From NCBI RefSeq assembly GCF_023898315.1, contig NC_064619.1, positions 478,061,376-478,125,375 of the forward strand: a stretch of DNA of 64,000 nucleotides, read 5' to 3'. The notes beneath the pieces were generated by a model that did not search any database, was not told where the DNA came from, and worked only from the letters and a program-made list of their open reading frames with translations. Below, piece by piece: positions 1-11,769 of this stretch (position 1 is the stretch's first letter; the number at the start of each line of letters is the position of its first letter). Source of the stretch: Schistocerca nitens. Its lineage: Eukaryota; Arthropoda; Insecta; Orthoptera; Acrididae. A program made the translations under genes and the position numbers.

Positions 1-900
1 ACTGAGTCTTGCCCGAACAACATCACATGTAGCTTCAGTTTTCTACTCTGTACATCTGAATTTTTTTCAGTCGTTGGTAGTCGACACAGAAACATCATGT
101 GCCATCCTTCTTCACCAGGACTACAGGAGAGGACCAAGGACTTGTTGAAGGTTCAGCAGCACCTTCTCTACTTCCTCCTAGATTTTCCACTGTTCAGCCT
201 ACGACACCCCATACGAGCACTGGCCTATTGGCGGATAGTCCCCATTGTTGATACGATGTCTTAACATGTCCATTTGGGCTGTCTTTTCTCCACTCCGAAT
301 TTGAAAGCACCGAAAAACTGACGCGGAATGGCTATCACCTGCTGACGTTGTTCTTTGCTCAGGCCAGATCGTTTTGGTAGTTCGATAGTAACTTCCTTCT
401 CTACATTGTCGGTTGGGGTAGCGGCGCCTGGTTCTTCGTCTGTGACACCAAGCTCCCCTTCCTGGACTGGTTTGGCTGTTCCTCCACACAAGTTGTGGCT
501 GCTCATGACAATTAGTAATTCAAAGTTCTCCTTGACCACCTACAATGCTCGTGATCGCCATTGACATGTAGATTTTTGTTATGAGCATGAGCAGCTTTTT
601 GCAATAGACAGCAGCTCCACAGTTTAACTGGACTTATCGACTGACGATTGGAACTCATCTCGTTGATAATGATGGGTTGACAAATTCTTCGATGGCTAAA
701 AACCGTCCTGAGCGATCTTTGTTGTATTTACTTCTTGGAACAGCTTCGTCTGTCTGGATCTCCGATCTTCTACGCTTTATGAATGCTTGTGATGCCTGCA
801 AGAAATCCTATCCCACCATAACGTTACGACTACATTCTGCTAAAGCGACAAATTCGAAAGGCTGCGTTCTGCTGTTAATGGTTATTCTTGCAATACATGT
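1..900 (-). mobile_element. Ty3/Gypsy LTR retrotransposon fossil, partial
   Basis: Read on the minus strand, the stretch at about 20-290 resembles the segment just before and into a Gypsy-type reverse transcriptase (the region that leads to the FCVDYR motif), and about 290-560 resembles the protease/RT linker. The part at 560-900 is weaker and may be gag or protease. The element is cut by the left window edge and is broken, with several breaks. No LTR is visible, so its extent is uncertain. It is a fossil with no intact gene. Confidence 0.6.
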
Positions 901-3285
901 TTCAGTCAGCTGATGGTATAATTTCTAATTGTGAACTTCAGAACAATTGTTTTTGTATCACGGAACATAATCCTCTTTAACTGACGACAACAAGCACTCA
1001 ACGTTACAGAAAAAGAATGTCTTGAATCGTCTAGGAGCGCCACAGGTTGCTCGTTGAAATTTCATGACAGCAGCGGGGACAGCATCTGGACGACGCCAGG
1101 CTGCATTGTTGCCAGATTCCCCCTCCCACCCGTGACGTTATGCAGCATTGCCACGTTTCCCACTCCCATTCTCCCAAATCCTCTGTCAAAGTTCAATTAC
1201 ACTATATGTGAACTGGAGGGAAATCCGAAAATTCGCAGGAAATTCAAAATGACTTATTTGCTCTGTATGTAAAATAGTGGGATAATCCAAAAATAGTTGG
1301 AAAATTCAAACAGTCCAATTGTGGCAAGTGTAAAATGGTGGGAAATTCAAAAATCCGAAATGGTCAGTTACTCTATTGGTTGATAATTTAAGTAGATCAC
1401 TTGAGCGGAACACGGAAACCAAGATGAAGGACCCAGGGAAACAGGCCCAGCCTGCGTGGTTGTTTGATATTCTGCTCCTAAGTTTCGAAATGCCTTGCTC
1501 TAAGTTTAAAGAATCTGCTGTTCAAGCATTTACAGCAGCAATAGGACATGAAAAAATGCAACTTTATTTAAACAAAAATGGGATATGATCTCTTCTGTGG
1601 TCTCTGAATGTGGCCATCCGCTACTGCCGCCACTCCATCAGCCAGGTCACCATGGACTGCTATCAGTCAGAGAGCCGTGCCAGGCCACTGCATCTCGTGC
1701 ATACTGCCCATTCGGTTCACTAATACGTAGTGCAAGATAGTAGTTCCGATTCCCATTGCTTGGTTTAAAATGAGCAAGAGCACAAATAGGCATTCCGAAA
1801 GGAAATTCAAAATGTCAAAGAAGTACATTCGTCCTCCTGGGGAAGACTTGTAGAGTGGCCAAGCAGTCAAAAATTTTAAAAAAGAAGAGAATTTAGGCTC
1901 TACATTTATAAAGTTCGACACATAAAATTTATGTGTGGCATGGTTGCAGCTATTACTACGGGCAGTAACATGCCTTATTCATAGCCAAGCCACAGTTCTG
2001 CCTTAAACCCAACGAACTTAAATGCTCCTGGCATGTGGGTGAAAACTTTACAAGTTGAATCACGTTCATCAAAAACATGGCAGATGCATGTGCGCTAAAG
2101 AGAAGGATATTTTAAGACAGTAGTTGTCTATAACCTACTTGTATACAGCATTTCAACAAGAAAAAGCAGTTGGCAGCGTCAAGTGCCGGAACGGGCGCCA
2201 TCTAGATACTGAACACAGTGATCCAGTGGCATGCAAGAGCACCCAGTCCATTCTGCTAGCTGCGGTCCAAGAGAGGGAGCCATCCTTCATAAACACAATG
2301 CAGCTACATTAGTCACACAGTCCAACTGACCACTAGCAGCTGTGCTCAAGACTAGTGGTGTTTTCTGCTGGCTAAGAGCGTAGGGATAGCAGTGGCACCC
2401 GACTTAGCAATAGGACTCTAACCCCTGTAAGAGGTTTTTATGCTCATAAAAAATTGGTGCGGGGTGTCACTTCTATTTGCTAGCACTGTGGAACATACAC
2501 GGTATACTGCATACATTCAACAAATCATTGACTTTACATCGACATCGGTCAATTTCACGATGAAATCAATGAATATCGCAACAAAATCAATAAATTTCGC
2601 ATCACACCTGCTCCCTGTCGTTACGCTTCCGTCTGGGCTAAGCATACGTGTTATGTGTCTAGCAGGGCATTTCTGATTTCGTTAGATATCTGCTGTCGTG
2701 CTTAATTCATAAGCACTCCAAACAAACAGTTTAGAACTGATCATACTAGCACCTTCTATGCCGTTTCCTTTACAGTATACAACATTTTCCGAGAACCATT
2801 CCAACAAATCCATTTCATTTGCTTTTCCTAATCTTATTTTTATGTCACTGTCTTCGTTTTTGCATCAAACCTGCTCCATACCGTTACATTTCACATCATT
2901 ACGACTCTAGCGCTAAGTCACTCATTTCGTTTGATATCTGTTGTCGTGCGTACTTCATAAGCACTCCAAGATAACCTCTAGAAGCGTCTTTCTAGAAAGG
3001 TGTGTTTTCAGCGAGCTTACATGTTTCCACAAGATTTCTAAGTCGCTCTGATGAATAGTGGAAATAAAGTGCAATACCCAATAACAACGCAAATGTATTC
3101 AGACCAAAGCAATTTGATGGGTTTGTCGATGTGGCTTCTTCAACAAATCACTACAGATTTATATCGTCGTCAGTGGTAGCTAGCATTTTATTTCTGAATC
3201 TCTAATGATACTGATGCAGGCAACACAAACTCCAGTCATCCTTACTACGAACAACAAATGATACTGAGCCAAATGCATGTGAGTC
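901..3285. other. Gene-free stretch with short unclassified repeats
   Basis: I see no host gene here. About 1165-1370 carries a ~50-bp degenerate unit built on TGTAAAATGGTGGGAAATTC that recurs at 10150-10262 (inverted) and 16735-16890. About 2140-2240 resembles 18229-18320 and, inverted, 26290-26400. A diverged direct duplication of ~110-125 bp is visible between 2598-2723 and 2862-2969, both containing GATATCTG(C/T)TGTCGTGC and CATAAGCACTCCAA. The remainder shows no recognisable feature. Confidence 0.5.
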
Positions 3286-3300
3286 TACAATGATGTTTAC

Positions 3301-3507
3301 GCCGGCCGCGGTGGTCTCGCGGTTCTAGGCGCGCAGTCCGGAACCTTGCGACTACTACGGTCGCAGGTTCGAATCCTGCCTCGGGCATGGATGTGTGTGA
3401 TGTCCTTAGGTTAGTTAGGTTTAAGTAGTTCTAAGTTCTAGGGGACTGATGACCATAGCAGTTGAGTCCCATAGTGCTCAGAGCCATTTGAACCATTTTT
3501 TTTTTTT
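3301..3507 (+). repeat. tRNA-derived SINE, full length, with 15-bp TSD
   Basis: The head is tRNA-like: an A-box-like region near the start and a clear B box (GGTTCGAATCC) at about 3367-3377. The body contains the conserved GATGTCCTTAGGTTAGTTAGG block, and the tail ends in GAGCCATTTGAACCA plus a T-rich run. The 15-bp duplication TACAATGATGTTTAC flanks it exactly (3286-3300 and 3508-3522), which proves retrotransposition. The same family occurs at 12129, 14669, 15790, 44021 and 56013. Confidence 0.93.
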
Positions 3508-3522
3508 TACAATGATGTTTAC

Positions 3523-4096
3523 AACGAGCCCAGCATTCAGAAAATACTTGGCTATCACAATGGAAAGCGAGGCAGAAAGATTCGAAATGAAGGTATGCGA
3601 ACATCCGTACGGAGATGAACTGATACGAAGAAATGCAACATTTTAAAACGACAGAAGAGGAAATGGACATACGCAGTATACCACATATATACAACAAATA
3701 AGTCAGTTTTACATCAAAATAAGCGAATTTCGCGTGGAAATCATTGAATTTCAAGCCAAAGTCATTGCGTTTTGGGTCAAATTCCAGCATATCAATCAAT
3801 TTTTCCATCGAAATCTGTCTGTATATCAGTCAGAAAGACGCTACATACAAATAGTCAACTTCACATCGCCCATTCGCTTCTTGTGTGACAGACTCCAACG
3901 TCAATAGGGAATACAGCTCGACTTTTTCAATTTTATGTCGAAATCACTTTATTGTACATGTAAAAAAGTTTTCGGGCACTTTGGGTTCAAACTAAGGAAA
4001 TTGTGGTCACCATAGCAGCATTTTTAAGATCGCAGTTTGTAGCTCAGCACGAGCAGCGTGAAAGCCTCTTACCTGTATGTGTTGCGAGTAGTTCTA
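3523..4096. other. No gene seen; weak repeat similarity
   Basis: About 3665-3810 resembles 2500-2610 (shared CAACAAAT, TTTACATC and AATTTCGC blocks with AT-rich spacers), suggesting a diverged interspersed repeat split by the SINE insertion region. No host coding sequence is recognised. Confidence 0.4.
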
Positions 4097-4800
4097 GATC
4101 ATCACCATCATCATCATCAGTGTTCTGCCTAAAGGCAGGTTTTCACATGGTAGTTCTCCAGGCTGTCCGGTCTTCTGCCATCCTCTTCAGGTCTGCATAA
4201 TTTCCTCTTTCCTTTATGTCGTCTGTCATCTTGTATCTCCTTCTTCCTCTCAGTCTTCTGCCACAAACCAATCCTTCCAAAGCATCTGCTAGCAAGCACT
4301 TCCTTCTCAATGAATGTCCCAACCGGTTCTTTTTCCTTTCTCTTACAACCTTCAGCAGACATCTTCTCTCACCAACCCTTTCCAATACTCTTACATTACT
4401 CACTCTTTCCATCCAGCTTATTCTCTCCATTCTCCTCCACATCCATATCTCAGATGCTTCTAACCTTTTTTTCATCCTCTCGTCTCAGCGTCCATGTTTC
4501 TGCCCCATATAGTGCCACACTCCAGAAAAAACATTTGCCAAGCCTTTTCCTTAGACATCTAATTTGCCACATAACAGTCTCCTCTTTCTGTTGAATGCCT
4601 CCTTCGCTATGGCAAATCGAGTTTTCACCTCCTGCTGACATCTCAAGTCTTCAGTTATTGTGCTTCCAATATATTTAAAGGCACTTACTTGACTAATGGT
4701 AGATTGTCCTATTTTTATATTGGACAGTCTGCGTCTTGTACTGATGACCATACTCTGTTTTTTCTGTGTTTATTTGCATCCCATATTCCACCTTAGAGTT
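4097..4800 (-). mobile_element. RTE-type LINE, 3' end (5'-truncated)
   Basis: Minus-strand translations give the typical C-terminal region after the RT core of arthropod RTE-like ORFs: FKYIGSTITED, VALYGAETWTLR, a WMWRRMERISWMERV-like block, ERKKNRLGHSLRR and MTDDIKE in that order. These are split over two frames, so there is at least one frameshift. The 3' end on the minus strand finishes in a GATGATGATGATGATGAT-type tail (about 4098-4118), as expected for RTE elements. The catalytic RT motifs lie upstream and are missing, so this is a dead 5'-truncated copy. Confidence 0.85.
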
Positions 4801-5680
4801 CTAGATAATACAGAATAAATCCTTCGATTGATGAAAGCCTTGCCATGCTCTGTACTAGATGAATGGTGATAAGTGTCATATGTTTGCAGTTCAAGGTAAG
4901 TGGTGGCACCATTTACTCATTTGGAAACTTGCGGCCAGTCAATCATTAGACACAGACAAGGCATGTCTCCACAAGACTTTTAGTTCATTTCTGCCGTATT
5001 CAGCTGAGGTTCCTTAAACACGACTTTGGTGTTAAAAGTCTCTTGCTAACCAAAGGTTGTGGATGGAGACGACATCGAGGATCTGCCGTTGCAACTGACA
5101 CAGCACTGCACATGACAACTTGGTGCTGTAGGCACATCAAACACGCTAGCAAAGCAGTACTACAGAAGATCCTTCTGGATGCATCTAGCATTGCATGTTT
5201 AACACACAATTCCAGTATATGGTGGGTGCTGAGGTAACGACCAATAACGTTCCAGATGCTTTCACATCAGATAAATGTAACGGTAAGACATCAGTGTTCG
5301 TGCTCCTCTAGCCACTGGAATATGACTCATATGTCTTACGCCACAAACAGTTATAAGGGCACTTGTGCAGGAGGTATTTTGCTGGTCAAGGTTGTGAGAA
5401 TCAGGAGATGTGATGTGAAATGGTTGTGCATGTGGATTTGAAGGAAATTCAGCAAGTTTGTTAAGTTGTGAGACATTGAAATATGTTCAGCTATAGTTAG
5501 ACTTTGAAATATTTCCAACAATCATCGAACTGAGAGTTATTGCATATCTTATGGAGTTTGATTTTTGAAGGCTTATCTGAAATTTGTTGGAAGAATTTCA
5601 TACTCTGAATATTTTTTATGAAGCAAAGTATAGTGGAAACTGAACAATTCGTGGAGACCACACAACGCCTCACATCTATA
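4801..5680. other. No feature recognised
   Basis: I see no host coding region, RNA gene or clear repeat here. Small ORFs are scattered and have no recognisable motifs. Confidence 0.4.
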
Positions 5681-5681
5681 T

Positions 5682-6090
5682 GTTACATCGAACGTGCAAC
5701 AAAATACCTGTGTTACAGTAAAGATTGTGACAAAATTGTAACAAATGGCCATATGTCAGAGAAAAATTGTAACGAAATGCCCCACGTTACAGAAAAATTG
5801 CAACAAAATGTCCTATGTTACAGCAAAAATTGTAACTAATTACTCTGTCTTACAATTTAATTGCAACAAAATGCCCCATGTTACAGTGAAATTGTAATAG
5901 GAAGCCCCATGGTACAGCAAAATACTAACAAATCAACCTGTGTTACTTTAAAATGGTAACAAACTTCCTGTGTTACAGTGAATCTATAACGAAATACCAC
6001 TTGTTACAGTGCAATTGTAACAAATTGCCTCCTGTTAAAGAAAATCGTGACCAATACCTAATAGACGTCTATGTTACAGTAAAATTCATT
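5682..6090. repeat. 31-bp minisatellite of dyad-symmetric units
   Basis: About 13 degenerate copies of a unit of roughly 31 bp. GTTAC-type starts fall near 5682, 5712, 5753, 5786, 5817, 5849, 5880, 5911, 5942, 5972, 6003, 6034 and 6073, so most spacings are 30-32. The consensus is close to GTTACAGTGAAATTGTAAC followed by AAAATGCCCCAT. Each unit is itself an imperfect inverted repeat (GTTACA...TGTAAC). The period is not a multiple of three, so open frames across it are by-products of the repeat. Confidence 0.9.
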
Positions 6091-6310
6091 AGACACCTAC
6101 GAGTTGTAGAGATCAGTGAGAGCTTTAGGGCAGACCCAACACGACAAGTTGGTACTAGTTCTATGTCACCCACATACTGATCATGTTGATATAGTGTTAT
6201 TAGTAGAAACAGTGTCATAGCTTTTACAAGTGTTCAGATATTTGCATTTACAGTGGTACTATGAAGGACGTCTTAGCTGCAACCAAGTTGTTTCTTACTG
6301 AGTTTATTTA

Positions 6311-7697
6311 CACTACTGGCCATTAACATTGCTACACCAAGAAGAAATGCAGATGATAAACGAGTATTCTTTGGACAAATATATTATACTAGAACTGACA
6401 TGTGATTACATTTTCACACAATTAGGGTGCATAGATCCTGAGAAATCAGTACCCAGAACAACCACCTTTGGCCGTAATAACGGCCTTGATACGCCTGGGC
6501 ATTGAGTCAAACACAGCTTGGATGGCATGTACAGGTATAGCTGCCCCTGTAGTTTCAACACGATACCACAGCGTATTGTGACGAGCCAGTTGCTCGGCCA
6601 CCATTGACGAGACGTTTTCAATTGGTGAGAGATCTGGAGCATGTGCTGGCCAGGGCAGCAGTCGAACATTTTCTGTATCCAGAAAGGCCCGTACAGGACC
6701 TGCAACATGCGGTCGTGCATTATCCTGCTGAAATGTAGCGTTTCGCAGGGATCGAATGAAGGGTAGAGCCACGGGTCGTAACACATTTGAAATGTAACGT
6801 CCTCTGTTCAAAGTGCCGTCAATGCGAACAAGAGATGACCGAGACGTGTAACCAACGGTACCCCATACCATCACGCCGGGTGATACGCCAGTATGGCGAT
6901 GACGAATACACGCTTCCAATGTGCGTTCTACCGCGATGTCACCAAACACGGATGCGACCATCATGATGCTGTAAACAGAACCCGGATTCATCTGAAAAAA
7001 TGACGTTTTGCCATTCGTGCATCCAGGTTCGTCGTTGAGTACACCATCGCAGGCGCTCCTGTCTGTGATGCAGCGTCAAGGGTAACCGCAGCCATGGTCT
7101 CCGAGCTGATAGTCCATGCTGCTGCAAACGTCGTCGAACTGTTCGTGCAGATGGTTGTTTTCTTGCAAACGTCCCCATCTGTTGACTCAGGGATCGAGAC
7201 GTGGCTGCACGAGCCGTTACAGCCATACAGTTAAGATGCCTGTCACCTCGACTGCTAGTGATGCGAGGCCGTTGGGATCCAGCACGGCGTTCCGTATTAC
7301 CCTCCTGAACCCACTGATTCCATATTCTGCTAACAGTCGTAGGATCTCGACCAACGCGAGCAACAATGTCGGGATACGGTAAACCGCAATCGCGATAGGC
7401 TACAATCCGACCTTTATCAAAGTCGGAAACATGGTGGTACACATTTCTCCTCCTTACACGAGGCATCACAACAACGTTTCACGAGGCAACGCCGGTCAAC
7501 TGCTGTTTATGTATGAGAAATCGGTTGGAAACTTTCCTCATGTCAGCACGTTGTAGGTGTCGCCACCGGCGCCAACCTTGTGTGAATGCTCTGAAAAGCT
7601 AATCATTTGCACATCACAGCATCTTCTTCCTGTCGGTTAAGTTTCGCGTCTGTAGCACGTCATCTTCGTGGTGTAGCAATTTTAATGGCCAGTAGTG
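6311..7697 (-). mobile_element. Tc1-like DNA transposon, complete with TIRs
   Basis: The 1387-bp element has inverted ends CACTACTGGCCATTAACATT and, on the other side, AATTTTAATGGCCAGTAGTG. The first ~29 bp match with about one mismatch, and TA target duplications flank it (6309-6310, 7698-7699). The transposase lies on the minus strand, so the ends and gene form one unit. The element is complete in structure but its gene is interrupted, so it could move only if supplied in trans. Confidence 0.95.
6446..7469 (-). pseudogene. Tc1-like transposase (DD34E type), frameshifted
   Basis: The N-terminal frame (7469-6939, starting MMPRVRRRNVYHHVSDFDKG) carries helix-turn-helix DNA-binding segments with the usual FDKGRIVAYRD and TVSRIWNQW blocks, then the first catalytic aspartate in FSDESGF. 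The C-terminal frame (6991-6446) carries the second aspartate in FQQDNARPH and the glutamate in DLSPIENV. The frames overlap around 6940-6990, so a single frameshift after the first catalytic residue separates them. Reading is opposite to the window strand, between the two TIRs. The catalytic residues themselves look preserved, so the copy is fairly young. Confidence 0.93.
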
Positions 7698-7699
7698 TA

Positions 7700-8938
7700 C
7701 AATGTCACAGTGGAAGTAGGTCACTTGTGCTAAGTACAAAATCCAAGATGGTAATGCAAGACGGCGGACCTATGATGACAGAAGAGATCCAGAATATCAT
7801 CAATGACAACAGAATTTGAGATGGTGATCGAAAGTGAACTGCTGATACAGGTGGAGACCAAAATAAGTGTTCCAATTTCCATGGTACTGCAGTCCCTTAC
7901 TTTTCCACTCAACCTCAGTGTACAGCCTCACGATCCATAAAGTGAACTCACCACTTGTGCTCAGTACACCATAGTGGAAGGTTGGTTGTCATGAAGTGTC
8001 ATCAGAGGTCTACCACATCCAAATCGAAAAATCTTTTTTGCACAGTTGGAATTAAGTGCTAAGGTTTATTATTGTTATCATTATGTATGTGTACCTGTGT
8101 GTGTGGTCGTATGGTTTTCTTTTACGTCTCCCTTAACACAACAGCTCCCTTATGTAGACGAAGCAGTGCCTGATACATTTGAGGAGCAACAGAATTCATG
8201 TCAGCATGCAGACATGCTTCATGACACAGATCCCAACATATTGGAGTGGAAATCAAATGAAAGACTGCTTTCAAACTTTGAGGATCCACTATATCCATCA
8301 CTAGCACCGCTATGTCAGCACACTGACAAGATCTCTGATGCATGGCCTGATATGTAGAAGTAGGATGCAGAATTGTTTCCAGACTTACAGCTTTCACTAT
8401 ATCCAACACCTGCACTACTATTCAAGCATCAGTTAAATTGTTTCACAATGCTACTGTTCAACACTACTGATCAGTTGATCACCAACAGCTCAAACTTTGA
8501 TAATGTTGTTTTAGTATCTGCTATAGACTTCAGCGTTATAGTAGAAATAGAGCATGTACGGCAAGTAAAAAAGGAACAGTTCATTAATATTGGGTGGAAT
8601 CAGTTGTGTATCAAACTGAAACACATTGAGAATTGCATTACAACCAACTACACTCCATTCCCTCAAGATATCTATGTTTTCAGCAGCGACAGTGTATTTA
8701 TCATCAACACCTTATGAAATGATATGATGGCATTAATAGCTTAGGACTCATCACAGTGCACATATTTAAAGTGTCCTAGTGTTGTGAACATGCGCATCTT
8801 GTAGACTGCAGTGTGGACTGCCATGGACAGACTCAATCTATGGCAAATGCATGTTATACTGCTCCTCAATGATGTTTTTAGGTCTGCTGGAACACAACGT
8901 TCATGATGAGGAGAAGGAGTCAGACATGTAGACAAGTA
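7700..8938. other. Gene-free stretch with one short repeat module
   Basis: About 7736-7800 contains CCAAGATGGTAATGCAAGACGG, related to the 'AAGATGGC' repeat module at 16905-17345. About 8760-8890 resembles 26160-26250 (shared CTGCAGTGTGGA and CAATCTAT/CAGTCTAT blocks). The rest shows no identifiable gene; the small ORFs at 8046-8717 have no family motifs. Confidence 0.4.
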
Positions 8939-9575
8939 CTGGCTGATCAAAAAGTCAGTATAAATTTGAAAACTTAATAAACCACGGAATAATGTAGATA
9001 GAGAGGTAAAAATTGACACACATGATTGGAATGACATGGGGTTTTATTAGAACCACCCCATATTGCTAGACGTGTGGAAGATCTCTTGCGCTCGTCATTT
9101 GGTGATGATCGTGTGCTCAGCCGCCACTTTCGTCATCTTGGCCTCCCATGTCCGTGCGATTATTGGCTTTGGGGTTACCTGAAGTCGCAAGTGTATCGTG
9201 ATCGACCTACATCTCTAGGGATGCTGAAAGACAACATCCGACGCCAATGCCTCACCATAACTCCATACATGCTTTACAGTGCTGTTCACAACATTATTCC
9301 TCGACTACAGCTATTGTTGAGGAATGATGGTGGACATATTGAGCATTTCCTGTAAAGAACATCATCTTTGCTTTCTCTTACTTTGTTACGCTAATTATTG
9401 CTATTCTGATCAGATGAAGCGCCATCTGTCGGACATTTTTTGAACTTTTGTATTTTTTTGGTACTAATAAAACCCCATGTCATTCCAAGCATGTGTGTCA
9501 ATCTGTACTTCTCCATCTACATTATTTCGTGATATATTCAGTTTTCAAATTTATACTGACTTTTTGATCACCCAG
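8939..9575 (+). mobile_element. Internally deleted mariner-type element with ~110-bp TIRs
   Basis: Ends are CTGGCTGATCAAAAAGTCAG and, inverted, CTGACTTTTTGATCACCCAG, and the inverted match continues about 110 bp inward to the GACATGGGGTTTTATTA block. TA duplications flank it (8937-8938, 9576-9577). Between the TIRs only the C-terminal part of a transposase survives (9074-9355), with the last catalytic-region motif PCDYWLWGYLKSQVY followed by RDRPTSLGMLKDNIRR. The DNA-binding domain and first two catalytic residues are gone, so this 637-bp copy is a non-autonomous deletion derivative of an IS630/Tc1/mariner family with unusually long TIRs. Confidence 0.88.
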
Positions 9576-10572
9576 TATATGTGCACACTGCATCTGAGTC
9601 TGCTAGTATAAACAAAATTCCACAGCAGTTAACATATAACATACCTACATTTGTTAGTTCTCTAAATGGTTCATGTGCAATAAAAACTGAACTCAATGCA
9701 TACAAAACAGTTATTGAGAAAATATTGCATAGAACCGATGTAGGGGAAAAAGAATGACAATGTTATAACGTTTTATGACAGGGTTGGCAAGGGGGCTAGT
9801 GGACTCTGAATGTAACATCATAGGAGGGGGAAAATGAATGATTTTTTAATTTCCTGCCAAGACAGGATTCTAAACTTAGAAAATGTGAAGTCAGACAAAC
9901 ATACAGCCTGGGCCAGTGTATCTAGGTCCTCCATATTGGATTCTGGCATCATAAGGCTGAGGAAAGCTGACAGTGATGAAGCCTGGACTCAAATCTCTCA
10001 GGTCCACCGTCTTGATATCTAATGACATAGGACAGACGAAATCTGACAACCTTGCAAGCTGGGCCCGTCTCCATGGTTCTGCCATGTTGCATTCTATGCT
10101 TCACACAAGTAACCAATTTGCACTTTCAACCAATAGCATAATTCACCATCTTTTATATTCGAATTTTCTGAAATTTTACACTTGGCACAATTGGACTATT
10201 TGAATTTTCCACCATTTTTTTAATTTCCCACCATTTTATACATTGGGCAACTGGCCTATGTCAGAGAAGTTAATGAAGGGCGAAAGGGGAAGGGCATCTT
10301 CCGATGTTCTATGACTTCATAAGGGGCGAGGAGGTGTGGAGTGAATCGAGGAAACCCGGCAACAATCCGTCCTGGGCTCATTTTCTCCAAGCCCCATTAC
10401 TCCAACATCTAAGGAAATGTTGTCCATGAAGGATTTCCATCCGTATCGGCCTCTCCTCTATAGATGGACTCCTTGCTTAATTTTGCAGCTAGGTTGGTGG
10501 CTGATACCTCTGTAGGGTAACAGAGAATGACTGCAGTGTTAGGGAGCGACTCCATCCCATAGGTTGACTCTA
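9576..10572. repeat. Unclassified repeat modules (inverted orientation)
   Basis: About 9905-9960 has the inverse of the 'TGATGTCAGAATACAAGATGG' module (CCATATTGGATTCTGGCATCAT). About 10150-10262 is the inverse of the module built on TGTAAAATGGTGGGAAATT. The two lie side by side in inverted order compared with 16735-17345, which suggests they belong to one element. No coding region is recognised, and 10263-10572 shows nothing. Confidence 0.55.
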
Positions 10573-11761
10573 CACTGATACGCCAGAGCATTATGACCAA
10601 TGCCCACTGCGACGTTGGATGCCGCCTGCAAGTATTGCGGGCACGTGACACGCTAACAAAAGTATGTAAGCGGGGCAGACATGGATGGGAGTTACCCTAA
10701 CGAAGATATCGGCTGCAAATGGGGAAATCCATTCAGGCAAGCGACTTTGACAAAGGACAGATTATTATTACGCCGAGTCTGTGAACGAGTATCTAGAAAA
10801 CAGTGAAACTGGTCCAATGTTCATGTGCTACTGTCGTGAGCATCTACAGAAAGAAGTAGGATGAAACTGCTGCTAGGGGCTAAATGGTTGGACGTCCACG
10901 ACTGATCACAGAACGTGAGATTTGGAGGCTCTTCTGCACTGTAAAGCACGATAGCTTCTGATTTGTGGCATCTCTGCTCAAAGAGGGCAATGCTAGTACA
11001 TACACAAGTGTTTTGGAGATCACTATTCATCGTACATTGTTGAACATGGGGCTCCGCAGCAGTCCACACCTAAGTGATCACATGTTGACCCAAGGACATC
11101 GTCAATTACGATTGCAGTGGGCACAGGGCCATCAGGATTCGACCTTCACTCAATGGAAACCTGTCAGCTCTTTGGGTGAATCACATTTTTGCTGCAATAG
11201 GTCGACAGTCGCCTCCATAAACACCGCCATCGAGGTGAATGCAGCTGGAAATGTGCAGCACGCCACTGATGCAGGTTGATGGTGCCAGTATTACGCTATG
11301 GGAGACATTCTCCTGCGCTTTCATGGGACCTGTCGTAGTAATCAAACACATGCTGACAGTTGCGAACCACCTGCATCCCTTCATGCTTGATGTCCTCCCT
11401 GGTGCGATGTCATGTTTCAGCAGTACAGCTGTCCACGTCTCGAAGACAGAACCGTACTACATTGGTTTGAGGAGAATTATAGTAAACTCACGTTGATGTC
11501 CCGGCAACCAAATTCACCTGATGTAAATCCTATGGAACCCATCTGGGTCGCTAATGGGCGCCACCGCCGCGTACGCAAATCAGCGGCCCGTTATTTACAC
11601 GAATGTCATGACCTGTGCGTAGACATATAATGCGACATACCTCCATAAACCTACCAACAAACTGTGACCTCCCTGATACTCGGAGTCAGTGATGTATTTC
11701 GTTCCAAAGATGGACAAACAAGCTATGAAGCAGGTGGTCATAATGTTTTGGCTCATCAGTG
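10573..11761 (+). mobile_element. Tc1-like DNA transposon, degraded
   Basis: Inverted ends CACTGATACGCCAGAGCATTATGACC and GGTCATAATGTTTTGGCTCATCAGTG match with few differences and are flanked by TA (10571-10572, 11762-11763); length 1189 bp. Plus-strand transposase remnants remain in several frames: a central part (about 10965-11280) and a C-terminal part (11412-11630) with SPDVNPMEPIWVA, the position of the third catalytic residue. More than two frameshifts and stops are present, so the copy is older than the element at 6311-7697. Confidence 0.88.
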
Positions 11762-11769
11762 TAATCGTC

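Noticed and set aside
3367-3377. B-box tRNA signals (also at 14794, 15857, 22853, 44089, 45672 and 56026) as true tRNA genes
   Set aside because: They sit in SINE heads with poor cloverleaf potential, are followed by SINE bodies, and several are flanked by target duplications.
5618-5839. Small open frame with repeated CYSK/NCN residues resembling a cysteine-rich peptide
   Set aside because: It is a by-product of the 31-bp minisatellite, which changes frame each unit.
5682-6090. CRISPR-like array
   Set aside because: Repeats are degenerate and contiguous with no unique spacers, and the genome is eukaryotic.
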